From Caballeronia choica (GTDB lineage: Bacteria > Pseudomonadota > Gammaproteobacteria > Burkholderiales > Burkholderiaceae), in contig NZ_FCON02000003.1 in NCBI RefSeq assembly GCF_001544535.1, positions 102,926 through 166,925 on the forward strand: DNA of 64,000 nucleotides. Reading direction: 5' to 3'. Position numbers and translations under genes: made by a program. Positions 18,185 through 26,000 of this stretch are shown piece after piece. Each line of letters begins with the position of its first letter. The stretch's first letter is position 1. Under the pieces are notes generated by a model that searched no databases, was not told the origin of the DNA, and saw only the letters and a program-made list of their open reading frames with translations.

Positions 18185-19501
18185 ATGGCCTGGGATCACA
18201 CCACGAATCCGGTGATTACACGTAACCGGCTGCGCTTTTCGTCCCCGGACGCCGTCTATGAGGCCCTGGAGCAATACGGGGCCTACTTGCGGGAAAACCA
18301 GTTCCGGTTGGGCGATGAAGACCTCGAGCAGGCATTAGCCGGACGTAACGCTCCCCTGATAGACCTGGCGCTTGCGAAAAACGCGCGTTCTCACAGTCTG
18401 GTGGCGCAACTTTACAAGCGCGCGCTGGCCGGCAGCGGCGACGCTGACTACGACAGGGCGATACGCTTGAACTGTCTGTCGAACCGGGGTGTCATGGGCG
18501 CGCTGTACTCGAAAGAACTGATCGATCCCCAGTCGCCGGCAGTGAATGAGGGTCACCGGCTGGCTCTGGAGGGCGATGAGGAAGAGCTGGCAATCCTGAT
18601 GAGCAATCCGGGTATTCGCGGCTTTCTTGCTGCGGTCTATACCCGGAAAGACTGGTTGCAGGATATTCCGGATGAGCGATGGCGGCTGCTGGTGCTGAAA
18701 TCGGTGGGCAACCCCGCGATTAACCGGGACGACACAGACAGCAGGAACCCCGACCTGTTAGCCTGGGACCTCCGGAAAGCCCTGCGCGGGCTACTGGGCA
18801 GCGCGCCGGCGCAACCAGATTGGGTCCTCACGCTGCACCAGTTGCTGCTCGAACTGAGCCCGCCACGTGTTTGGGGATTCGACAGCGAACAGGCCGTGAT
18901 TGACATCCTTGAACGGTGGAAAGGCATAACTGTGAAGAGCGAATTCGGCGACCGGGAACATGAGGGCTACTTTACGCCCCAGCCGATCGCCGAAGAGTTC
19001 CGCTGCCTTGTCGCGGCCTTGTACGGAAGCGTGCTCGTCGACAAAAAGTTGGTGTCTGTGGGAAAACCTGACTCTGACGACGTCGCGCTGCGTTGTGCGT
19101 ACTACGGTAACTCGGCAAAGACAGTGGAGGAGATGAAGGCGGCGTACGAAAAAGACGGTGACATTTTCACGTTCGGTGCGCTGTTCAACAACAGCGTGAT
19201 GCTTGAGCCGGCATGCCGTGCGGAACTTGAAGCACACCTTACGCGGGACACCGACTGGCTGCGCAAAAAGCGTTATAAGCAGTTGCAGGCGGAGCACGAC
19301 TGGTTCGATCCGCGACCAGTGAGCGAATTGCTGGAGATCGCCGATACTGGCGCTGCCGAATCTGCTGTGCAGGAGAATCCCGAACTACGCGCCCTGGCTA
19401 GCCAGATGACGGATCTGAAAACGCAGATCGCCGGCCTGTCAAAAGTGCTTGTCTGGGGGCTGATCGTAATCCTAGCCATCCTTGTGTTCTGGCGCCGATG
19501 A
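18185..19501 (+). CDS. Hypothetical tail-anchored protein with internal repeats
   Basis: A 438-residue protein of unknown family. Residues 1-395 are soluble and helical, with weak repeats such as NRGVMGALYSKEL (about residue 99) and NPGIRGFLAAVYTRKDW (about 143). A single hydrophobic helix at the very C-terminus (VLVWGLIVILAILVFW), followed by RR, makes it a likely tail-anchored membrane protein, with a short coiled-coil-like stretch just before. AAAGGAGAAG precedes the ATG. It follows the other membrane protein by 150 bp on the same strand and may form a pair with it. Confidence 0.65.
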   Translation: MAWDHTTNPVITRNRLRFSSPDAVYEALEQYGAYLRENQFRLGDEDLEQALAGRNAPLIDLALAKNARSHSLVAQLYKRALAGSGDADYDRAIRLNCLSNRGVMGALYSKELIDPQSPAVNEGHRLALEGDEEELAILMSNPGIRGFLAAVYTRKDWLQDIPDERWRLLVLKSVGNPAINRDDTDSRNPDLLAWDLRKALRGLLGSAPAQPDWVLTLHQLLLELSPPRVWGFDSEQAVIDILERWKGITVKSEFGDREHEGYFTPQPIAEEFRCLVAALYGSVLVDKKLVSVGKPDSDDVALRCAYYGNSAKTVEEMKAAYEKDGDIFTFGALFNNSVMLEPACRAELEAHLTRDTDWLRKKRYKQLQAEHDWFDPRPVSELLEIADTGAAESAVQENPELRALASQMTDLKTQIAGLSKVLVWGLIVILAILVFWRR

Positions 19502-19778
19502 ACACTGCGGCACTGTCGACTCGTCAGGCTACGGCAATTAGTTGATTCGAAAAGTCGACCCCAGGTGGAAGTATGTCCGCTAAAGTTCAGAAGCCAACCC
19601 TGCGGTTACGACAAGGGAAGTTCGTGGGGATGCCGGGCATCCGGGGAGCACATAGACGCCGAACTTCCGAAGGCGGCCAGTTTCGGCCGCTCGACCAAAG
19701 CTTCTTAATCCGCGACAATTTGGGCGGCCGGCGCTGCAAGAGGCGTAACCGAACCGCTTGAATCCATGGAGACGAAAA

Positions 19779-20903
19779 TTGTCGGAAAACACCTCTGTTT
19801 GCTCAGTGTGCGGTTTTTCGTTCCCCACTTCTAGTATGGTGCGCGAACATGTATTCCCAAAATTCCTTATGGGAAAAACCGCTAAGAATAATGTTGTCTT
19901 AGTGTGTCGCAACTGCAACGCTGCCATGAATATGCGGCCGACCGAGATAGAGTTCACTGCGCTCCTTGTTTATCTGATGGGGAAGACTCCCGGATATACC
20001 GATATTGTTCAGGAATCTATATTTGGCCAAGAGGAACGCTATATAGCCGACATCGTTGCCACTCGCGTGCGAAATTTGCAGCGCACGAGGCTCCTAATCG
20101 AATGCAAATCTTCACGTTTTGTTTCGTTCGATAGGATCAATGACGTAGTCAGTCAGCTTAAAAAATATAAAGAAGCCTACGGCGAATGCCAGCCTGTGTT
20201 TGCAATTCCAGCAACACTCAGTGAAAGCGAGGCTCAAGCGTTAAAGGTTGAGGGAGTTGAATTATGGGATCTAGATTTCTTGGCAAAGACTTTCGCGAAG
20301 CAGTTGGAAGATGCGCCTATCGGCTACTTCAAAAACATTCTTCTAATGAGGGCGCGACGAGGTTCTGCGACAACGCGCGCAAGTGAGCTGAGCGCTTCAC
20401 TGAAGGCGTGCCAACCCGGCAAGCAGGACTGGAGCATCTATCAAAGTCTTGTTGGAAACATCCTCGAATACTTGTTCTGTCCAACCCTCACGAAGCCTCT
20501 ATCTGAGCACGCCGACGGCACGAAGACGAATAGACGTGATTTCATCATACCCAACTATGCGGAATCAGGTTTTTGGTCATTTTTGCGAAATCGATACATG
20601 GCCGACTATCTGGTCGTGGATGCGAAGAATTACAGCCGTAAAATACGGAAAACCGAAATCCTGCAAGTAGCCAATTACCTTAAGCCGCAGGGAGCTGGGC
20701 TCGTTGGACTGATCTTCTCGCGTAACGGTGGCGACGCCGCGGGATGCGCCCATACACTGCGAGAGCAATGGCTAATTCATGAGAAGATGATCCTCGTGTT
20801 TAACGACATGGAAGTTGAGTCAATGTTGAGTGCCAAGGAGGACGGCAGAGTGCCTGAAGAGATGGTTGAAAAGAAGATTGAACAATTCCGTCTATCAATT
20901 TAG
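19779..20903 (+). CDS. HNH-like zinc-finger protein with two PD-(D/E)XK cores
   Basis: Putative multi-nuclease protein. The N-terminus is an HNH-type zinc module: CSVC (residues 8-11), EHVFP with H24, and CRNCN (43-47). A first PD-(D/E)XK-like core follows with D91 and the LLIECKSS strand (E108, K110), like Mrr-type enzymes. A second core has E230 in NILEYLF, D254 in RRDFII and LVVDAKNYS (D281, K283). I start at TTG 19779 because GGAGA lies six bases ahead. A TTG seven codons upstream is also in frame. The gene is AT-richer than the core genome. DNA cleavage is inferred from motifs, not known. Confidence 0.65.
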   Translation: MSENTSVCSVCGFSFPTSSMVREHVFPKFLMGKTAKNNVVLVCRNCNAAMNMRPTEIEFTALLVYLMGKTPGYTDIVQESIFGQEERYIADIVATRVRNLQRTRLLIECKSSRFVSFDRINDVVSQLKKYKEAYGECQPVFAIPATLSESEAQALKVEGVELWDLDFLAKTFAKQLEDAPIGYFKNILLMRARRGSATTRASELSASLKACQPGKQDWSIYQSLVGNILEYLFCPTLTKPLSEHADGTKTNRRDFIIPNYAESGFWSFLRNRYMADYLVVDAKNYSRKIRKTEILQVANYLKPQGAGLVGLIFSRNGGDAAGCAHTLREQWLIHEKMILVFNDMEVESMLSAKEDGRVPEEMVEKKIEQFRLSI

Positions 20904-21153
20904 CTCTGCCGGAGCGTTCGATGCGTCATGCGTAATCGTTGGGTTGCCCTTCCGAGAAGGTTCGCCTTGAGGCCGGTCAATTGGCTGCTTCGGGTCGGCT
21001 ATGGAAACTCGTGACTGACAGAAGTCCGCCGGCCTTCGGGCCGCCGAGGAACTTCAGGACTCGGCCGGATCCGGCCCTTCGACAGCGGCATGCAAATCCG
21101 TCACAATCAGAGTACAGCGGTCTTGCAAGCCGCGACGATTAGCTGGAGAGGAT

Positions 21154-21345
21154 ATGACTAAAGACATTAAGCGCTCAGTTCGAGACAAGTACAAACGACG
21201 ACTACAGTGGCTGGCGCCCGCCATAGAACAATACGAAATTGCCGCATCTGAACGAATTGAGCACGGTGGAAGGATTCAAGATCGAGAAGAAATAGATGCA
21301 ATTCTACGAGCGATTGAGCCTCTGAAAGATCTTAACGGGGCATAA
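21154..21345 (+). CDS. Small hypothetical protein (63 aa)
   Basis: A short highly charged, helical protein with a good ribosome site (GGAGAGG seven bases before ATG). It reads as one or two amphipathic helices and has no recognisable motif. The 250 bp before it contain no convincing gene. It could be an isolated accessory gene, or a small regulator or antitoxin, but nothing in the sequence decides this. Confidence 0.5.
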   Translation: MTKDIKRSVRDKYKRRLQWLAPAIEQYEIAASERIEHGGRIQDREEIDAILRAIEPLKDLNGA

Positions 21346-21954
21346 CTCTTTGGCCGGCGAGATTGAGTTTCAGTTGCACACCGATAATTTCACGGAGAAT
21401 ACCTCCGCCGCATTAGTCCCGCTGTCGCTTTCGAGATAGATCGGAGACTGCGCCGAGCTGGAAATGATCTGTGCCGAAAAATATGCTGTCCGCCGTCGAG
21501 ACGTTGTTAGCGCGAAGTGCGGACACTTCGCCTGTTGGTCCGATTGTTGCAGCGGTTTTTGAACGACCGCTGAGGAGAAAGATGACTGTCTCTTGTGGGT
21601 GGACTTCTGTCCTACGCGGACCGATCGACGGCGAAGCACTCCGCCTATTCAACGTCGGACCGGATTCGGCTCAGGCCGTGTCAAAACGTGCGCCGTGAAT
21701 GTTCCGCGAAAATGCCAACTCATCAGGACGCCCTGTGTTGGCTTCGCAGCCCTTCGGGAGGGGTAAAGTGACACCCGAAAACCGAGAGCTTTTGAGTTTT
21801 GACACACCCTCGGCCAGTTGCTGCAGTTCGCCGATGCCACCATTCGGACATTCAAGCGGCCGATTCACTCAGCAAACGGCCGTTCGATCGCCGATGTCGA
21901 TCTTCCATTCTTTGCCATTGCGGACCCTGCCGTTACCGGTGCTCGAGAGCGCGG
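21346..21954. other. Gene-free stretch with a MITE-like element
   Basis: About 600 bp between a small gene and the end of the pentapeptide-repeat gene. Apart from the 128-bp inverted-repeat element at 21678-21805 I see only short, uncharacteristic frames. The sequence is patchy in composition and looks like accumulated intergenic debris. Confidence 0.45.
21678..21805. repeat. Candidate miniature inverted-repeat element
   Basis: GTGTCAAAAC (21678-21687) and GTTTTGACAC (21796-21805) are exact 10-bp inverted terminal repeats bounding 128 bp without coding capacity. Both ends are flanked on the outside by GGCC within a few bases. Size and structure fit a non-autonomous transposable element. The parent family is not identified and no clean target duplication is evident. 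Confidence 0.5.
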
Positions 21955-24264
21955 CTATGATGCGCTCTCCGGCCGCTTTTTGTTGCAGGCATCCAAAAGT
22001 TGCCGTAAAAATACGTCCACCCGGCCATAATATTGTGAAACCTCATTTGGGTCTTCGGTGACTGTTTCGTGCATGGGCGAGACACGCGCCGATGAAATTA
22101 TTAACGAAGGTACGGACCAGGTTGAAAAATTAGAAAGCCTCATCATTTCTCCTTGACAGGATTGAACTATAAATGATCTTTGAAGCGATTTTCGAATCTC
22201 ATCGCGTGTAGTGTCCGTATCTTGCTCTCCATTCGGATCCGATAAATATACTCCTAGCGTCCACAAAATAATGCCTCTCATGGGCCACTTAATATCATTT
22301 TCTTTTCGTTGAAAAGAAATACCTGCGGTATAAGCGGCGCGTCCCGCCTTGACTGCAAATCGAGAATCGTATTTGTTTTTTGCGCATAACTCCGCAGGAC
22401 CAACGCACTCATATGGCGGAGTCGTTTTCCGAATAGACGTATCTATGCCAACCATTGCCAGGATGCGAGACATCGCTTGTCGCGCTCGGGGCAAAGATGG
22501 AGAAAGCGAAGCCAAGGATGGCGTATCTGCAAAAAGATTCGCATTTGCTATCGTATCTGCGACGTTTGCACTGATATGGCCGGTGACAATCCTATCCAAA
22601 TTGGCGAAGTCAAAGCCATCGGGTGGTCGCCCAAAATCAGGATCCAAAGGCTCGCGGTTTGGATTCAAAGCGCCAACGTCAATCGTGCCACTCAGATCAG
22701 CTTTGACGAGGACTGCGCCTACAAATGTAGCATACTGCAACGCCGTCGCCTGCATTTCTGTACGATAGAGACATGCCGCACGGAAGTTGGCGGAAGTCAG
22801 AATGGCTCCAGCCATCTTGGCGTCCGTTAGATTTGCGCCGACGAAGGATGCCCCCGCCAGATTCGCGCCCGTTAAATTCGCGCCCTCAAAACTCGCTCCG
22901 TCGGCGGAAGCCACCGATAGGTTCGCGGCGACTAAGCTACTTCCGATTGCAGAAACCCCTCGCATGTTCGCATGATGCAAGTCAGCGTCATAAATGGTTG
23001 CATAGTCAAGATTAGCGCCTTCAAGATGAGTAGTTTCATCCGCGAGCAATCTTGGGATTACTGAAAATGAGAAATCGGCGAATCTTAAGTCGCGGTCGGT
23101 AATGTCCACAGTAGGCAATTTGAGGATCTCGTCGGCCAACGTTTGCGAGAATCCATCAGACGTAGATCCCAAAGTGTGTCCGATAATTCTTTGATGGGAA
23201 AGTACAATATTTCGATTAACAATAAGTGCTTTTCTATCGACGAGGTTGTCACCACATTTTTCATTTTCGAAGAGCCAGCAAGTCACGATAAACGTCTCGC
23301 CACCCCGCAGGCGAACACCTTTAGCAACAAGTAGATGCTCGGGCAGCATTTTGATCAGTTGTCGTTCGAACGTGTCGCCGGGAATCGTCGCGATATAAAT
23401 AGAGGTAAGGACAGAAGCAAATCCAATGAACATGAGTCGATGTTGTCCTTGAGTTCTGTCTTTCCTAAACAAGCGAACAGACGCTCGAAGATTGGTCGAT
23501 CTAAGGCGGATCAAGCGACAGAAAATCAAGTAGCCCATTTTTGCGGAAATAGGGCTCATTGAGCGGGCCCATTGGCGGAATGTTCTCGTTGTACGACCAA
23601 AAATTCTAGGCCACAAATAAACCAGTGCCATCACATCAAGCACGATCAAAAATCGATGGAAATTTGTGGCAAACTCACTATGGTATGCAAGGAAGCGGAT
23701 TTGTGCCCCAATCAATGACCCGAGTGGCAAAATGACAAACGACAACCATGTTACGAAAGAGAACCAAAATCGAAGGCCATCATTGCCGCGACGGATTACC
23801 AAATGATTTAGCGGAAAAGCACTTAGAGAAATTATAGTCTGCGTCCATTCGATATCCTTTGCTTCGGCCAGAGAATTATTTAATATCCCTAATTTGTCGC
23901 CAAGTAGTCCTAGCTGAGCGAGAATACCAATATGTAGCGTAGTCAACAGAAGTGGTGCGAACAAGAAGAACGCTTGCAGTGGTACAGAAATATCTGCCAC
24001 TGGCAATTTTAGTGATTGACCTAACAGGAGATCAAGGTCTGTGGTCTGCCAGATAACGACGCTCAAGTAGAGAGCGATGATGACATAGGTAATAAACCAT
24101 GTCCCCAGGACCTTGCCCGCTTCATTAATCGAACTCACTAGAGCGGGACGATCTAAGTCGAACGTTTTACTCGCCGAAGTTCCGTGTTCGACAAGACGCG
24201 GCTTCTGGCCATTCAGAACTACAAGTGTCCTACGCCTGTGCTTCATTCTTGTCGTTCGCCACAT
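21955..24264 (-). CDS. Pentapeptide-repeat multi-pass membrane protein
   Basis: A 769-residue protein with about five or six transmembrane helices in its first half (for example FITYVIIALYLSVVIW near residue 48, AFFLFAPLLLTT near 85, SFVTWLSFVILPLGSLIG near 163). A run of A(D/N)LXX pentapeptide repeats at about residues 395-510 (GANLTGANLAGASFVGANL) should form a right-handed beta-helix. About 260 unfamiliar residues follow. ATG 24264 is preceded by GGGGAGGAG and is preferred to a TTG nine codons upstream. Membrane pentapeptide proteins occur near defence genes in other genomes, but the function here is unknown. Confidence 0.75.
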   Translation of the reverse strand: MWRTTRMKHRRRTLVVLNGQKPRLVEHGTSASKTFDLDRPALVSSINEAGKVLGTWFITYVIIALYLSVVIWQTTDLDLLLGQSLKLPVADISVPLQAFFLFAPLLLTTLHIGILAQLGLLGDKLGILNNSLAEAKDIEWTQTIISLSAFPLNHLVIRRGNDGLRFWFSFVTWLSFVILPLGSLIGAQIRFLAYHSEFATNFHRFLIVLDVMALVYLWPRIFGRTTRTFRQWARSMSPISAKMGYLIFCRLIRLRSTNLRASVRLFRKDRTQGQHRLMFIGFASVLTSIYIATIPGDTFERQLIKMLPEHLLVAKGVRLRGGETFIVTCWLFENEKCGDNLVDRKALIVNRNIVLSHQRIIGHTLGSTSDGFSQTLADEILKLPTVDITDRDLRFADFSFSVIPRLLADETTHLEGANLDYATIYDADLHHANMRGVSAIGSSLVAANLSVASADGASFEGANLTGANLAGASFVGANLTDAKMAGAILTSANFRAACLYRTEMQATALQYATFVGAVLVKADLSGTIDVGALNPNREPLDPDFGRPPDGFDFANLDRIVTGHISANVADTIANANLFADTPSLASLSPSLPRARQAMSRILAMVGIDTSIRKTTPPYECVGPAELCAKNKYDSRFAVKAGRAAYTAGISFQRKENDIKWPMRGIILWTLGVYLSDPNGEQDTDTTRDEIRKSLQRSFIVQSCQGEMMRLSNFSTWSVPSLIISSARVSPMHETVTEDPNEVSQYYGRVDVFLRQLLDACNKKRPESAS

Positions 24265-24971
24265 GTGCGTCTCCTCCCCTAAGCCCGCCAACTCGGTTTG
24301 TCCGTCTAATTCAAAGTGTGGACATCTTATGCCTGTCGATTTGTTGCCTACCTAACATATCACCAAGATCGTCTATTGCGACGACCAAAATCGCCCCAAC
24401 GGTACCCGAACACCCCCGTACAATCTTTATATCGCATCGACAGACACATAGGTCGGAACTTTAGATACGCTTGCAGCAGGAGTTGTCGTTGGCGCTGCCC
24501 TGATACAAATTTCGGAAATCGACCTTCGAGCGACAGGTGGTGCTGTATCAGCGAATGGCCGTTGAACTTTGGAAACTGCCGTAGAGGTCGGCCCGCGGCG
24601 AAGGGCAGTTCAGGGTCGGCTGCGGAAGCTCAGCCTGGTCGGTGGCCGCGCGTTGCAGTACCGACCCCGTGCTTACGGGTTCGGCCATTTGCGGCCGTTG
24701 CCCGTGCTTTCACACGGATATTAAAACGTCGGCTCCGCACCAACCTACGGACCTTCATGCACGGCTCATGTTCATCGTCGTCGGCCGGAATTCCACCACC
24801 CTCATTAAATCGGGAACGGTTGTCGCAGACGTCAGTTCGCCCCGTATGCCGAAAGTCGGGTGATTTCACGGAGTCAGTCGCGATTTCTCGCGGCTTGATA
24901 CTTTCCTGATCGAGACGACGGGTCGGCCCGACCTGGGCATGTGGGTCAATTTAGCGTCGGTGTCAACAAAC
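24265..24971. other. Gene-free stretch between pentapeptide gene and mcrC
   Basis: About 700 bp with no convincing gene on either strand. The segment 24570-24730 contains GC-rich patches such as CATTTGCGGCCGTTGCC, of a kind I associate with dispersed intergenic repeats in Burkholderia-group genomes. No terminator is clear after mcrC. Confidence 0.45.
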
Positions 24972-26000
24972 TCAGACGATAAGCGCATTGAGAGTGCCTT
25001 TTATTTTCTGCCAAGACTCTTGTAAATCGATCGTTGCTATCCTAAGGTCTCGTCCTTTGATCTGATAACTCACGTCGAAATGATGCGACGCTGCTGGATA
25101 TAAGAGGATGCCCTCCGGAACCGGTCGACCCGAGGCGGCATTGGGCCCCGCCTGCTGGTCCACATAGGTTAATATTTGGTACAGGTGCTCAGATCGCAAC
25201 GAATTCTTTCTAAAATACGGTTTAAATAAGTCAGGTGTATATTTTGTATCAAGAATTATATGACGCGTGTCGCTTACAAGCGTCACGTCGGTTCGCATGC
25301 GAGGCAGTAAATGCGCGTCCGCATTTGGGGCGGCATCCCATTTGATATGAGAGCTTGTTACCTTGTATTGCTTCGCCTCGATTCGGAAGTAATTTAGTAC
25401 GAAATCTTGGAAGACACGCCACATCTTTTTCTCGTCTCGAAAAAATTCGGTAGCGCGATATCCACTGCCTGCTGCCTCAGGCACCAAATAATCAAACGCC
25501 AGTTGACAAACTTCCAACATTAACGCGTAGATGCCGAATAGGCGGATTCGCCGGGCTCGGTCGAAAATCTCACGATCGAGCATGATGGATGAAACCGATG
25601 CCAGCATAGGCCGCAATTTCGACAGTCTGTTGCGAAGCTTCTCGTCTACAGATTCGCAGCGTGCGAAACGATCGACCGTAGCTTTTATTATTCGATTGTG
25701 TAGCGTGTCCTCGGACAATTCGTCGTAAGTACACCGCGCAATTCCGCGCTCAAAAAGCATTCGCTGTATGGACTGCCCACACTCGACCCTACCCCGAAGT
25801 GTTGCCATGTCGTCTGCGCGCTCCACATATTCCTTGTGTAGGCCCCGCTTGAGAAGCGATGCGACGCCGTCAGCTAGCATGAGACTTAGCAGATTCTCCA
25901 AATTCTCGACTTCCAGGCCACCCGTTTCAATAATCTTTAACGAATCCAATCTGTCCCACGCGTAGCAAAGCATGAGATATAGGTTTTGAATCGGGATCAT
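24972..26000 (-). CDS. mcrC: McrC-family nuclease subunit of McrBC-type restriction system
   Basis: Nuclease partner of the McrB-like GTPase; the pair cleaves DNA carrying modified cytosines in the best-known example. The 342-residue protein opens with IPIQNLYLMLCYAWD, typical of the McrC family. A PD-(D/E)XK core is visible as RTDVTLVS (Asp near 233) and ILDTKYT (Asp and Lys near 249-251). Its ATG overlaps the stop of the upstream GTPase gene by four bases, showing translational coupling. The actual modification recognised cannot be read from the sequence. Confidence 0.88.
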   Translation of the reverse strand: MIPIQNLYLMLCYAWDRLDSLKIIETGGLEVENLENLLSLMLADGVASLLKRGLHKEYVERADDMATLRGRVECGQSIQRMLFERGIARCTYDELSEDTLHNRIIKATVDRFARCESVDEKLRNRLSKLRPMLASVSSIMLDREIFDRARRIRLFGIYALMLEVCQLAFDYLVPEAAGSGYRATEFFRDEKKMWRVFQDFVLNYFRIEAKQYKVTSSHIKWDAAPNADAHLLPRMRTDVTLVSDTRHIILDTKYTPDLFKPYFRKNSLRSEHLYQILTYVDQQAGPNAASGRPVPEGILLYPAASHHFDVSYQIKGRDLRIATIDLQESWQKIKGTLNALIV

